NCBI RefSeq assembly: GCF_014200575.1
Contig: NZ_JACHBZ010000022.1
Coordinates: forward strand, 8,428 to 72,427
DNA length: 64,000 nt
Direction: 5' to 3'
DNA from: Mucilaginibacter saanensis
GTDB taxonomy: Bacteria; Bacteroidota; Bacteroidia; Sphingobacteriales; Sphingobacteriaceae
The notes beneath the pieces were generated by a model. It did no database searches. It worked only from the letters and a program-made list of their open reading frames with translations, and was not told the origin of the DNA. A program made the translations under genes and the position numbers. Position 1 is the stretch's first letter. Each line of letters starts with the position of its first letter. Positions 17,868 through 27,195 of this stretch are shown here, in pieces.

Positions 17868-19028
17868 TTATATTTTCCCAAGAGCCTGTTCTATATCACT
17901 TATTAAGTATTGAGGATCCTCTAAGCCAATATACATTCTGATAAGCTGGTGCCGTTCATCAGTTACCACATAGTCATTTTCAGTAATTGACGCGGTTGAG
18001 GGCAGTATCAAACTTTCATGACCGCCCCATGAAACGGCCAGTAATATATGCTGCAGGCTATTGCAAAAGGCTTCTATGCGGTTAAACGAGGAGTCTTTTA
18101 AGGTAAAGCTGAACAGGCCGCCGCAGCCCTGCATTTGTTCATGAGCCAGTTGGGCCTGCTTAAAATCATCGCTGAATGGCCATATTACTTGTTGTATGCC
18201 GTCCTGCTTATTTAGCCATTGGGTAATAACTCTGGTGCTTTCAAAGCTGCGTTGCAGGCGTAGTGGTAATGTTCTTAAGCCACGTAATAACAACCATGCA
18301 GAGTGAGGAGAAACAGATGGCCCCAGGTTCATAAACTCGTGATCAAATATTTGTTTAATTAAGGCCTTGCTGCCTGTAAGTACGCCAGCCACCACATCTG
18401 AGTGGCCACCAATATATTTAGTGGCCGATTGAGCAACCAAGTCAATACCCATTAAGTGTGGTTGCTGATACAGAGGACTACAGTAGCTGTTATCAATCAT
18501 AGTCAGGATACTATGCGAACGCGCAAAGCCTGCTACCTTTTTTATATCCTGCAATTCGTAGCTGAAAGTATTGGGGCTCTCTAGGTATATAAGACGGGTC
18601 TGTGGGGTAACAGCGTTTTCAAAGTTATTAAAATCCGTTCCGTCAATAAACGTGGTGGTTATACCAAATTTGGGTAAAAACTCATTAAAGAGCTTTCTTA
18701 CCCAGCTATAAGGGTTTTCAACCGCAACAATATGGTCGCCGGATTTTAAAATGGAAAGCAGGGGTACGCTGATAGCGCCAATACCGCTGCTAAATACCAG
18801 GGCATCCTCGGCACCATCAAGCGCCGCCAGCTTTTTCCGCAGTATATTAAGGGTTGGATTTTGGCCGCGGGAGTATAAATTGGTTTCAAACTCATTGGCC
18901 ATGGCCTGTCTGATAGCTGTTACCGTTTTAAAGGTAAAATTGCTTGATTGTATAATGGGTGGCGAAACAGCGTTAAAGTAATTCTCTCTTTCTTCTCCCA
19001 GTTCATTTAAAATAAATGACAGCTCCAT
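17868..19028 (-). CDS. Cys/Met-metabolism PLP-dependent enzyme (cystathionine beta-lyase / gamma-synthase family)
   Basis: A 386-residue cytoplasmic fold-type I PLP enzyme. It shows YSRGQNPTLNILRKKLAALD (phosphate-binding Tyr and Arg of the neighbouring subunit), the FSSGIGAI turn, and the Schiff-base lysine in SATKYIGGHSDVVAG. The family includes cystathionine gamma-synthase, beta-lyase, gamma-lyase and methionine gamma-lyase; sequence alone does not tell me which. It begins 2 bp downstream of a permease stop on the same strand, so the permease may supply its amino-acid substrate. It is convergent with the GH78-like gene; the 100-bp gap shows no clear terminator. Confidence 0.85.
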   Translation of the reverse strand: MELSFILNELGEERENYFNAVSPPIIQSSNFTFKTVTAIRQAMANEFETNLYSRGQNPTLNILRKKLAALDGAEDALVFSSGIGAISVPLLSILKSGDHIVAVENPYSWVRKLFNEFLPKFGITTTFIDGTDFNNFENAVTPQTRLIYLESPNTFSYELQDIKKVAGFARSHSILTMIDNSYCSPLYQQPHLMGIDLVAQSATKYIGGHSDVVAGVLTGSKALIKQIFDHEFMNLGPSVSPHSAWLLLRGLRTLPLRLQRSFESTRVITQWLNKQDGIQQVIWPFSDDFKQAQLAHEQMQGCGGLFSFTLKDSSFNRIEAFCNSLQHILLAVSWGGHESLILPSTASITENDYVVTDERHQLIRMYIGLEDPQYLISDIEQALGKI

Positions 19029-19030
19029 AA

Positions 19031-20368
19031 TTAAGTTGTTGAAATTGGTTTTTGGCTACGTTTGGTAATAAAGTATATAACAAGGCCGGTAACAAATGCA
19101 CAAAGGCATATCAGCGCAGCCAAAGGGTTTTCAATAAAAATACTTACAGTTACAAACCAATAAGTAGCAATAAAAATAATAGGTACCAGGGGGTACCACT
19201 TTATGGTATAAATACCTGTTTTGTTGAGGTGCCTGGTTTTTTTGCGTAAAATAAAAATAGTAACGGCCGCTGTGGATAGCCCAATGGTGTCAAAAAACAT
19301 CACGTAACTCAGCATTTTTTGAAACGAGCTTACAAAAAATAAAATGATGAGTACGGCGGCCACAAAAAAACTCAGCCCAAATTCCTGTACCTGGGTTTGC
19401 TGGTTTACATGTTTAAATCTGCGGGGCAGTATCCCATCCTCGGCCATGGCATAATAAACCCTAGGGTTAGCCATAATATTTACGTTAATAAAAGCCAATA
19501 CCGATACAAACATCAATAACGAAATAATTTTATATCCCACAGCGCCAAAAATAGCTCCTGCAAGGGTAGCGGCAAGGGCGGTTTTATGCTGCAGCCCCTT
19601 AATACCCAAAACAGAATAGTAGGCAAAATTAATAAGCAGGTATAAACATATTACCGTTGCCATGCCTCTAAAAATAGCCTTCGGGATATTAACCTTGGCA
19701 TTAATGATATCTCCTCCAAAATTGATGGTTTGCTGGTAGCCCCCGTAGGTAAAAAATACCGCGACAAGACTTATTCCGAACGCACTCAGGTTATAATTAT
19801 TATCACTGATCTGGCCAATTGTTTTATAAACCTCTAATGTTGCCTTGCTTTTAAAAACAGCGGTGCAAAGCACCAGGATCATGCTTATTTTAAATATGGT
19901 TAACACATTTTGCGTTCTGGCACTCATTTTAATACCCAAAAAGTTAATAACATATAAAATAAGTACCGATGTTATGGTGATTATTTTAATGCCCATATCG
20001 TTTTGAAGGCTTGGCGGCATAATAACCGGGTTAATATATTCGGCCCCTATAAGTGCCACCGCCGCCACCGAAGCTGCATTGCTGATAACCAGTATCCAGT
20101 TAATCATAAAGGCAAAAGCCGGGTGAAAGCAATGCGAAAAAACCTTATAGAAACCGCCTGTGGTAGGGTAGCGCGCACCAATTTCGGCAAAGGTGAGCGC
20201 ACCGCATAAACTCACTGCGCCTCCAAAAAACCAGGCTCCGAAATATAAGAACGGATTACTTGAACTAATAGCAACTTCGCCCGGAGTTGCAAAAATTCCC
20301 ATACCTATTACCAGACTAATAACAATCATTGAAAGATCAAAGCGGTTAAGTTTGGGCGTAATGCTCAT
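19031..20368 (-). CDS. APC-superfamily amino-acid permease
   Basis: A 445-residue inner-membrane transporter with about 12 hydrophobic segments. The first carries GMGIFATPGEVA, the unwound glycine-rich stretch that contacts the amino group of the substrate in LeuT-fold APC permeases. Other family-like segments are GARYPTTGGFYKVFSH near 69 and FFTYGGYQQTINFGGDI near 209. No fused domains. It is directly followed by the PLP enzyme (2-bp gap), so an exchange or uptake system for a sulfur amino acid or a related compound is a reasonable inference. Substrate not provable here. Confidence 0.87.
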   Translation of the reverse strand: MSITPKLNRFDLSMIVISLVIGMGIFATPGEVAISSSNPFLYFGAWFFGGAVSLCGALTFAEIGARYPTTGGFYKVFSHCFHPAFAFMINWILVISNAASVAAVALIGAEYINPVIMPPSLQNDMGIKIITITSVLILYVINFLGIKMSARTQNVLTIFKISMILVLCTAVFKSKATLEVYKTIGQISDNNYNLSAFGISLVAVFFTYGGYQQTINFGGDIINAKVNIPKAIFRGMATVICLYLLINFAYYSVLGIKGLQHKTALAATLAGAIFGAVGYKIISLLMFVSVLAFINVNIMANPRVYYAMAEDGILPRRFKHVNQQTQVQEFGLSFFVAAVLIILFFVSSFQKMLSYVMFFDTIGLSTAAVTIFILRKKTRHLNKTGIYTIKWYPLVPIIFIATYWFVTVSIFIENPLAALICLCAFVTGLVIYFITKRSQKPISTT

Positions 20369-20417
20369 AGTTAATAAGATGATTTCAATGTTTAATATTA
20401 GGGGACTATTAATTTTA

Positions 20418-20444
20418 CAAAGGTAATTTAAACATATTTATCAA
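20418..20444 (-). promoter_or_regulatory. Candidate promoter of the permease-PLP enzyme operon
   Basis: Read on the minus strand, TACCTTTG (20418-20425) matches the Bacteroidota -7 consensus TAnnTTTG and lies 50 bp before the permease start. A TTG (20442-20444) stands 16 bp upstream, slightly closer than the usual 17-23 bp. Confidence 0.45.
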
Positions 20445-20602
20445 ATTTTCTTAAATTAGTAAAAGGTTTTAGCAATAGAGCGCAGGTTAAATCCAATTCA
20501 ATAAACCAATTAGTTAGAAAAACGTAAATTGTTCTGCCGGGTTAGGGGCGTATTGTAGCCACTGCCTCAAATGTTAATTATTGTTAATAATATTTATGAT
20601 TA

Positions 20603-20626
20603 ATACGGTTGTAGAGTCAACCGTAT
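20603..20626. promoter_or_regulatory. Palindrome upstream of the lacI-family gene
   Basis: Perfect 9-bp arms ATACGGTTG (20603-20611) and CAACCGTAT (20618-20626) are separated by 6 bp. It lies in the 348-bp divergent gap between the permease and the LacI-type regulator and directly upstream of a TATTTTTG box (20637-20644) that could be the regulator's -7 element, although the nearest TTG (20609-20611, inside the palindrome) is 25 bp away. It is unlike the operators before susC, so it may bind another factor or be a structural repeat. Confidence 0.45.
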
Positions 20627-20716
20627 CAGAAATTTATATTTTTGACAAGTTGGCTTATTGTTGAATTTATTTCCGATAATGTACAAACCTGAAAATCACT
20701 AAGAGAGCCGTGTATA

Positions 20717-21760
20717 ATGATTAATAAAAAAGTTTCCATTAAGGATATAGCAAAACTTACCAATACCTCTATAACAACTGTTTCGTTTGTTTTAAATGGT
20801 AAGGGACGTATCAGTAAAGAAATCACGAAAAAAATATTAGACGTAGCTGCCAAAATCGGTTATGAACCAAACCGTATGGCTGTTGGTTTACGTACGGGAG
20901 TTTCAAAAGTGATTGGGTTGGTTGTTGAAACCATCGGTGGTCCATTTTTTGGTGCAATGGCTAAGGTTATTGAAGAAGAGGCCGAAAAGGTTGGCTACAG
21001 GATTATTTATTGCAGCACCAATAACAATATACAGAAAGGGAAGGATGTGATCAGGATGTTATCACATCAGCTGGTTGACGGTTATATTATTACGCCGATG
21101 AAGGGCTTAGAAAAAGATATTCAAAGCCTTATAGCTGACGAAAGACCGGTAGTGCTGATAGATGGTTATTTCCAGGGGTTGGATATTCCGCACGTACTGG
21201 TTGATAATTACGGTGGCGCCTATAGCGCAGTTGATTGTCTGATTAAAGCCGGGTACAAGAAAATAGGGTTTATAACTGCCGATCTGGATCTCATTCAGTT
21301 GCATGACCGTATGATGGGCTATAAAGGCGCATTAAAGGCAGGTGGTTTAAAGGATGATAAAAAGATGATTTTTAAACTGCCTTTTGATATTGATAAAAAC
21401 GAAGCCATTAATAGTATAAAAAACTTTATTACGCAGCATAAACAAATGGATGCCGTTTTTTTTACTACCAATTACCTGGGTACTATGGGCCTGCAAAGCA
21501 TTAAGGAACTCGGGCTAAATATTCCTGGAGATATAGGTATGGTAAGTTTTGATGATAACGAAATATTTAGCCTGTACCCACCGGGCATTACCACCGTTCA
21601 GCAACCAACTTATGAAATAGCAAAGTCGGCAATTGATCTTTTATTGTCGCAAATGAGTGTTGATAAGCACGATATATCAAAAATTAAGCTGCAAATTCCT
21701 TCAAAACTTATTGAACGGGGCTCTACTGTTGATAAGGAATCGGTTTTGATAAAAAAATAG
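20717..21760 (+). CDS. LacI-family transcriptional regulator
   Basis: A 347-residue repressor-type protein. Residues 5-58 form the LacI HTH and hinge: SIKDIAKLTNTSITTVSFVL is the two-helix reader, and YEPNRMAVGLRTGVSKVIGL marks the hinge and the start of the sugar-binding core (about 60-335), which has the periplasmic-binding-protein fold, with GMVSFDDNEIFSLYPPGITT near 275. It sits directly before the susC gene and two palindromes with the central CG step typical of LacI-family sites, so it most likely controls that locus in response to a released sugar. LacI-type control is less common than hybrid two-component or ECF sigma control in Bacteroidota polysaccharide loci. The ligand is unknown. 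Confidence 0.92.
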   Translation: MINKKVSIKDIAKLTNTSITTVSFVLNGKGRISKEITKKILDVAAKIGYEPNRMAVGLRTGVSKVIGLVVETIGGPFFGAMAKVIEEEAEKVGYRIIYCSTNNNIQKGKDVIRMLSHQLVDGYIITPMKGLEKDIQSLIADERPVVLIDGYFQGLDIPHVLVDNYGGAYSAVDCLIKAGYKKIGFITADLDLIQLHDRMMGYKGALKAGGLKDDKKMIFKLPFDIDKNEAINSIKNFITQHKQMDAVFFTTNYLGTMGLQSIKELGLNIPGDIGMVSFDDNEIFSLYPPGITTVQQPTYEIAKSAIDLLLSQMSVDKHDISKIKLQIPSKLIERGSTVDKESVLIKK

Positions 21761-21932
21761 GCAAAACCTCTGGTCAATTACTGTGATTTTGATAATTTTC
21801 AATGATTATTGCGTGGTTGTAATCTAAAATTTAAATAATTTATTTAAGTTGTGAAATATTGGTAATTTATTACTGATTTTATTACTGTATTTTAAATAAA
21901 GATGATTTATTGATAAAAAATTAAATAAAAAT

Positions 21933-21962
21933 TTGGTAAAACAATTTACTAAGTTATATTTG
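21933..21962 (+). promoter_or_regulatory. Predicted promoter of the susC-susD operon
   Basis: TTG at 21933-21935, a 19-bp spacer and TATATTTG at 21955-21962 match the Bacteroidota pattern exactly, which predicts a start of transcription near 21969 and a leader of about 430 nt before susC. The rest of the 638-bp gap (21761-22398) holds the operators and leader hairpin listed separately, and no gene that I can see. Confidence 0.6.
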
Positions 21963-21995
21963 AGTATTCTATCTTATAAAAGTAAAACATGCATG

Positions 21996-22019
21996 TATTG
22001 ATAAAACGTTTTATCAATA
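21996..22019. promoter_or_regulatory. LacI-type operator O1 (24-bp perfect palindrome)
   Basis: The half-site TATTGATAAAAC (21996-22007) is followed without a gap by its exact reverse complement (22008-22019). The centre is a CG step, as in LacI/GalR operators where the hinge helices kink the DNA. It lies about 27-50 bp after the predicted start of transcription, a roadblock position. Confidence 0.75.
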
Positions 22020-22217
22020 TTATATTTTAATACAGTGCCATTGGGCAAGCACTTTTTTGTTTTATCAGGCTGTTGTGGGTATTCAATTGGAAAACAGCAA
22101 ACAAGTTCATTTTTTGGGTTAAAACGCTTTACAGGCATTTCTTTAATGTATCTTTTGTTTACAGGCAAATAGCTTTTAACAGGATGTGTTGCAAATGAGG
22201 GCTAAATATTGTCCGTT

Positions 22218-22237
22218 TTGGTAAAACGTTTTATCAA
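22218..22237. promoter_or_regulatory. LacI-type operator O2 (near-perfect palindrome)
   Basis: The half-sites TTGGTAAAAC and GTTTTATCAA match the core of O1, with one mismatched pair. The centre is again a CG step, 220 bp from the centre of O1, close to a whole number of helical turns, which would suit looping by a tetrameric regulator. Confidence 0.7.
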
Positions 22238-22303
22238 TTATAAATAAATTATTAATCATTTAAATCAACTGAATGGAGAAACAAAGACTTAGAGCTTAAA
22301 ACA

Positions 22304-22320
22304 GGTAGCAACCTGCTACC
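22304..22320 (+). promoter_or_regulatory. Hairpin in the susC leader
   Basis: GGTAGCA (22304-22310), a 3-nt loop and TGCTACC (22314-22320) form a compact 7-bp stem about 80 nt before the susC start codon. It lies in the predicted untranslated leader and has no T-run. A role in mRNA stability or translation is possible but unproven. Confidence 0.4.
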
Positions 22321-22398
22321 AAAAACCTTACAACATTATCTGATAGGGGCATTGCTCCCATATCAAACAATCATTAACTGTTCATTTAATTAAAAATT

Positions 22399-25300
22399 AT
22401 GATCAAAATTCTTTACAAAAAGAGATTTCTTTTTTATACCTGTGTAATTCCAATCCTGTTTTTATTTGGAATGCCTGCACTGCGTGCCCAGAATACAAAC
22501 AGCTCCGGTAGCCAGGTTACCGTATCGGGTTTAGTTAAGGATGCCAGCGGGCCACTGCCTGGTGCCTCTGTTTTCTTAACTGGTTCAATGTCTGGAGTGT
22601 CAACAAATGCATCGGGTAATTTTTCTATAAAAATTGCAACCGGCAGTTCCCTCACTATAAGGATGCTCGGTTTTGAATCTCAAACCATTAAAATTACTGA
22701 GGCAAAATCAAACCTGATCGTAGTACTTAAAACGGATCAGAAGGTTTTGAAAGATGTAGTGGTTATCGGTTATCAGCAGGTTTCACGCAGGAGTGTGAGT
22801 GCCGCGGTAACCTCTGTTAACCCTAAAGATATTGCAGATATTCCTACCCCAACGTTTGATGCCTTGTTACAGGGACGGGTAGCCGGCTTAAACGTGCAAA
22901 ACTTTTCGGGCGAACCGGGAGTGCGCAGCAACGTGGTTTTAAGGGGTAATACATCTGTTAGCCGTAGTATTGATAATAATTCGGGTTCCGTGTCAGGAAA
23001 ACAAAGTTTGGCCCGTGCCTTATCCGGACCGTTATATGTAATTGACGGGGTACCGCAGAGTACAGAGGATATAGCCGCTATCAATTATGGCACCGGTACC
23101 GGTACCGATGTACTTGCAGGTATCCCGATTAACGATATTGAAAGCATTGATATATTAAAGGATGCTTCAGCTTCGGCCATTTATGGCTCAAGGGGAGCCA
23201 ATGGAGTTATCCTGATTACTACTAAAAAAGGTACTCCTGGCAAAACCAGGGTTAACTTTTCAACCTATCATGGTATTACAGACCAGCCCAAGCTTGACAA
23301 GGTGCTTACAGGTGCCGAAGAAACGAGGGCAAAACTGGCATTGATAAATCATTATGGAAACTATGATAACCTGAAAAATATCCCGCAAATATTAACCGAT
23401 ACGTTAAACCCGGCATTTAACAATGCCAATGATTACCGTGGCGGCATATATCAAACAGGGCAGATTGATAATTATGAGCTATCTGTAAGTGGCGGTAATG
23501 ACCTTGTAACCTATCGTTATGGGTTAAATTATTACAATGAAGATGGTATTATTAAAAAAACAGGTTTACAACGCTATGCCTTAAACAGTACGGTTGGTAT
23601 TAATTTATCACCCAAATTAAAAATCAGCACCCAGATCAGGTTTTATAGGGTTGACCGCCCTACATCGCTTAGTGACTTGAGTGGTAACGTAAATCCGTTT
23701 ACCGGCGGTTATTATGCAAGCAGCCCGCTGCCACCATCCAACTTATACCTTTCACAGGATAATAAGGATTTTCTGTACGGGAGCACAAACGTATCAACAG
23801 ATGCTAATACCAATAACAGTATCACCATTAGCCCTACAATTGACTGGAAAATATCTGATCACTGGTTATTCAATACGGTAATATCGTATGAAAGTGCCGG
23901 AAGCCGCAGGGATGCCTACACACCCGGCAACATCAGGCAAAGTGGCTTTGGTTATGCATCAAGCTTTGTTGATAACTCTGCCAACTACTTAATGAGCAAC
24001 AATATTCAGTTTAGCACTACCCTAAATAAGGATCATCATATCAACGTGTTGTTGGGGCAAAATACAGAGTACCACTCTTACCGGGCAACTGATGCCGAGG
24101 CTGACGGCATCCCTAACGATCAGATATCTATTGTTAAAGTACTCAACAAAAGTACTTCCAACGCTTATTCTGATTTAATTGAAAGCGGCATACAAACCGG
24201 TTTCCTACGGTTAAATTATGATTATAAAGGGCGTTACCTGTTATCGGGCGTATTTAATGCCGATGCCTCTTCTAAATTTGGACCAGGGCAAAGGGTAGGT
24301 TACTTCCCATCGGTATCAGCAGGCTGGATTGTCAGCGATGAACCTTTCTTAAAAGCAGCTAAAAACTGGCTTACCTTGTTTAAGGTACGGGCAAGTTACG
24401 GTATTACAGGTCGCCAGCCAGATAGCGGTAATAACTACCTCTCATTCAATACCTATACTATAGGTGCCGGTAGTTTCGTAGGCAGCAGCAGCCCGCAAAC
24501 TGGTCAAAACCTGTCAAATACTTACAACGGGGTAGCAGCCATTGCTCCAAACTTTGATGGAGGCTTAAGTAATAAAAACCTTACCTGGGAGCACTCCAAA
24601 GAAGCCAACATTGGTATTGACCTTACCTTTCTTGACGGGCGTTTCAATTTTGTGGCCGATGCTTATGTTAAAAATACCAGCAAAGGTATATTTAGCTTAA
24701 GTCTGCCGGTAACCTCAGGTTATACCACTATTACAACCAACTCAATAGGTACTCAGAATCGCGGTATCGAGGCCTCATTTATAGCGCATTATTTTAATCC
24801 AAAGAATGCATTTCAGTGGGAAACCGATTTCAACATCGCTTACAACCAAAATGAGATCACATCATTGCCAAACGGCGGCCGCGACATTTATATAGACCAC
24901 TATGTTTTACGTCAGGGACAGCCTATCAATGAGATGAATCTGTTTCAGCAAACAGGCGTTTACAAAACAGATAAGGATGTACCTATTAACCCGGTAACCG
25001 GGCAGCCTTTAAGTTTTTATGGTTATCCATTTAAAGGAGGAGATCCGATATGGAAAGACTCCAATGGCGATGGCGTACTTGACCAAACAGATTATGTACC
25101 GGCTGGTAATCCTAACCCTAAATTTACAGGCGGTTTTAATAACGTTTTCAGTTACAAAAACTGGGGAGTGTCTGTGTTCTGTACATTTACGCTTGGCCGT
25201 GATATTTTTAACGACTATTTGGTTGGTAAACTATCACACCTGGTACCAACTGATGATGGTAACCCCGATCCGCTGCATGATATTACCAATAACGCTTTTC

Positions 25301-25653
25301 CTGATCTGTCAGGCATTAATTACTGGCAAAACCCTGGCGATAATGCCCAATATCCTTCACTAAGCTCCGTAAGCGGAACAAGGTATAAATATGCGGCATC
25401 AAGCTCTGCCTGGGTTGAGAACGGAAGTTACCTGCGTGTAAAAACGGTGTCGCTGTCATACGCATTCAATCAAAGTGTTTTAAGAAGCCTGCACTTAACC
25501 CGGTTAAGGGTTTACGGCATGGTTGATAACCTGCACATTTTCCAAAAATCAAATGTACCTGATGCCGAAGAGGTGGATGCTTTTGGTATTTACAATGGCA
25601 GCGGTTACCCTATACCTAAAAAGTTCACATTGGGTGTTGATTTAACTCTTTAA
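22399..25653 (+). CDS. SusC/RagA-family TonB-dependent outer-membrane transporter
   Basis: A 1084-residue outer-membrane protein of normal family length. After a signal peptide (about 1-30) there is a carboxypeptidase-regulatory-like domain (about 38-115, VSGLVKDASGPLPGASV), a TonB-box area (LKDVVVIGYQQVSRRSVSA, about 117-135), a plug ending in the family motif DILKDASASAIYGSRGANG near 258, and then the 22-strand barrel to the C-terminal Leu. With the SusD encoded 30 bp downstream it should form the oligosaccharide import pore of the second locus. Likely repressed by the upstream LacI-type protein through O1 and O2. Substrate inferred as N-glycan-like from the glycosidases that follow. Confidence 0.95.
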   Translation: MIKILYKKRFLFYTCVIPILFLFGMPALRAQNTNSSGSQVTVSGLVKDASGPLPGASVFLTGSMSGVSTNASGNFSIKIATGSSLTIRMLGFESQTIKITEAKSNLIVVLKTDQKVLKDVVVIGYQQVSRRSVSAAVTSVNPKDIADIPTPTFDALLQGRVAGLNVQNFSGEPGVRSNVVLRGNTSVSRSIDNNSGSVSGKQSLARALSGPLYVIDGVPQSTEDIAAINYGTGTGTDVLAGIPINDIESIDILKDASASAIYGSRGANGVILITTKKGTPGKTRVNFSTYHGITDQPKLDKVLTGAEETRAKLALINHYGNYDNLKNIPQILTDTLNPAFNNANDYRGGIYQTGQIDNYELSVSGGNDLVTYRYGLNYYNEDGIIKKTGLQRYALNSTVGINLSPKLKISTQIRFYRVDRPTSLSDLSGNVNPFTGGYYASSPLPPSNLYLSQDNKDFLYGSTNVSTDANTNNSITISPTIDWKISDHWLFNTVISYESAGSRRDAYTPGNIRQSGFGYASSFVDNSANYLMSNNIQFSTTLNKDHHINVLLGQNTEYHSYRATDAEADGIPNDQISIVKVLNKSTSNAYSDLIESGIQTGFLRLNYDYKGRYLLSGVFNADASSKFGPGQRVGYFPSVSAGWIVSDEPFLKAAKNWLTLFKVRASYGITGRQPDSGNNYLSFNTYTIGAGSFVGSSSPQTGQNLSNTYNGVAAIAPNFDGGLSNKNLTWEHSKEANIGIDLTFLDGRFNFVADAYVKNTSKGIFSLSLPVTSGYTTITTNSIGTQNRGIEASFIAHYFNPKNAFQWETDFNIAYNQNEITSLPNGGRDIYIDHYVLRQGQPINEMNLFQQTGVYKTDKDVPINPVTGQPLSFYGYPFKGGDPIWKDSNGDGVLDQTDYVPAGNPNPKFTGGFNNVFSYKNWGVSVFCTFTLGRDIFNDYLVGKLSHLVPTDDGNPDPLHDITNNAFPDLSGINYWQNPGDNAQYPSLSSVSGTRYKYAASSSAWVENGSYLRVKTVSLSYAFNQSVLRSLHLTRLRVYGMVDNLHIFQKSNVPDAEEVDAFGIYNGSGYPIPKKFTLGVDLTL

Positions 25654-25683
25654 TATTTAATGGGTAATTAAAACGAAAAAGAA

Positions 25684-27177
25684 ATGAAAAGCAAAATATT
25701 AAAATATACAACCGGATTATTGTTAATAACCGGCCTGATAAGCGGAACATCCTGCAAAAAAATACTGGATGTTGAACCTCACAACTCAACCTTTACCAAC
25801 GCTTATTTTACCAACGGAACTGATGCTAATACAGCCATTGCAGGCGCCTACTCACTATTGCGCTCGGTGTTACTCAGTAATTACTCTTTCCACGTATACG
25901 GAGATGTCCCCGCAAGCGAGTTTAATATCAATTCAGGTTTAGATGACGCTAACTATAATATCTCCAATGGCGAGTTTACCGGCCTAAACGTTGGGCCAGG
26001 TATCTGGAATTGGTTAAACTATTACCAGCTTTTGCAACAAGTTAACCTGATCATTAACAAGGTACCGGGTATCCCGATAACTAAATTCAGTAATCAGGAT
26101 GACAAAAACAAAATCATTGGTGAGGCCTATTATCTGCGGGCGTTCACTTATTTTTATATGAGCAGGGTTTGGGGCGATGTACCACTAAAGTTGCAGCCAG
26201 ATCTAGACGTGAGTCAGGCCATAAACATACCCAGAACCCCCGCTGCAGATGTGCTTAAACAATGCCTTTCCGACTTGAGAATTGCCGAAGGCTATCTGGT
26301 TTTTGGTTATGCCGATGCCAGTCAGCAGGCAGTCAGGGCCAACAAAGGTTCCGCATTTGCATTGGAGGCCCACATTAAAGCATGGACACATGACTACGCC
26401 GGCTGCGAGCAAGCCACCGCTCAGGTAATTAATAATGGCCAGTATCACTTAATTACTGATACCTCGCAGTTCAGCAAAATATTTATAGGTAAATCAGCCG
26501 AGGGTATTTTTGAGATCAACATTGATTATCAGCAAAGCGAGGGCATATCTTTAAACAATCCGTACGGCAGTGGTTATGCACCTACCATAGCTTATCCTTT
26601 TGTAGCTCAGAAAGTAAACCTGGAATGGCCTGTAAACTCACTGTATGTTAAACAACTTTACAGTGATACTACCGATATGAGGTATAAAAAGTATTTCTTC
26701 CAGTCGCAATCAGGAAGCGGACAAACCATCAAATATTCCAATATCACTTACGCCGATGGATCGGCTAAAAATGATCCGCGTTTATCCAACAACATTATCA
26801 TTTTCAGGCTGGCAGATATCATATTGCTAAGAGCTGAAGCTTTAAACCATCTTGGTCGTGACGGTGAAGCCCTTGTGTTATTAAACCAGATCAGGGAAAG
26901 AGCCCGAATAGCCGACTATTCAGGAACTGGAGATAATCTCAATCAAACCATATTGGATGAGCGGTTAAGGGAGCTGTTTTATGAAGGGCAATCATTTTAT
27001 GACATGGTGCGCGTTAAAACCATCGGCGACCCTACAACTGGTTTTATTACACGCTATCCAACACAATTTGACGATAAGCGCCTTAACGCCGGAGGCTATC
27101 TGTGGCCTATAGATCCGAATATGTTTAAGGACGATTTTGTATTAAGACAAACACCATACTGGCAAGGTAAACTTTAA
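25684..27177 (+). CDS. SusD/RagB-family glycan-binding lipoprotein
   Basis: A 497-residue surface lipoprotein with a lipidated Cys at residue 24 (ISGTSCKK). SusD traits include LDVEPHNSTFTNAYFTNGTD at the N-terminus, TPR-like helices with GEAYYLRAFTYFYMSRVWGD near 145, and the C-terminal motif LDERLRELFYEGQSFYDMVR near 425. It is 30 bp after susC and 18 bp before the fasciclin-like gene, so these are co-transcribed. It would cap the SusC pore and bind the incoming glycan. It is clearly diverged from the SusD at 182, in line with a different substrate. Confidence 0.94.
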   Translation: MKSKILKYTTGLLLITGLISGTSCKKILDVEPHNSTFTNAYFTNGTDANTAIAGAYSLLRSVLLSNYSFHVYGDVPASEFNINSGLDDANYNISNGEFTGLNVGPGIWNWLNYYQLLQQVNLIINKVPGIPITKFSNQDDKNKIIGEAYYLRAFTYFYMSRVWGDVPLKLQPDLDVSQAINIPRTPAADVLKQCLSDLRIAEGYLVFGYADASQQAVRANKGSAFALEAHIKAWTHDYAGCEQATAQVINNGQYHLITDTSQFSKIFIGKSAEGIFEINIDYQQSEGISLNNPYGSGYAPTIAYPFVAQKVNLEWPVNSLYVKQLYSDTTDMRYKKYFFQSQSGSGQTIKYSNITYADGSAKNDPRLSNNIIIFRLADIILLRAEALNHLGRDGEALVLLNQIRERARIADYSGTGDNLNQTILDERLRELFYEGQSFYDMVRVKTIGDPTTGFITRYPTQFDDKRLNAGGYLWPIDPNMFKDDFVLRQTPYWQGKL

Positions 27178-27195
27178 CCGTTAAATAGCATAAAC

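Noticed and set aside
20637..20644. Firm promoter call for the LacI-family gene
   Set aside because: TATTTTTG is a good -7 box but the nearest TTG is 25 bp away, so only mentioned with the palindrome.
22119..22134. Third possible LacI-type site (TTAAAACGCTTTACA) between O1 and O2
   Set aside because: Only the left half matches well; symmetry is lost by several mismatches.
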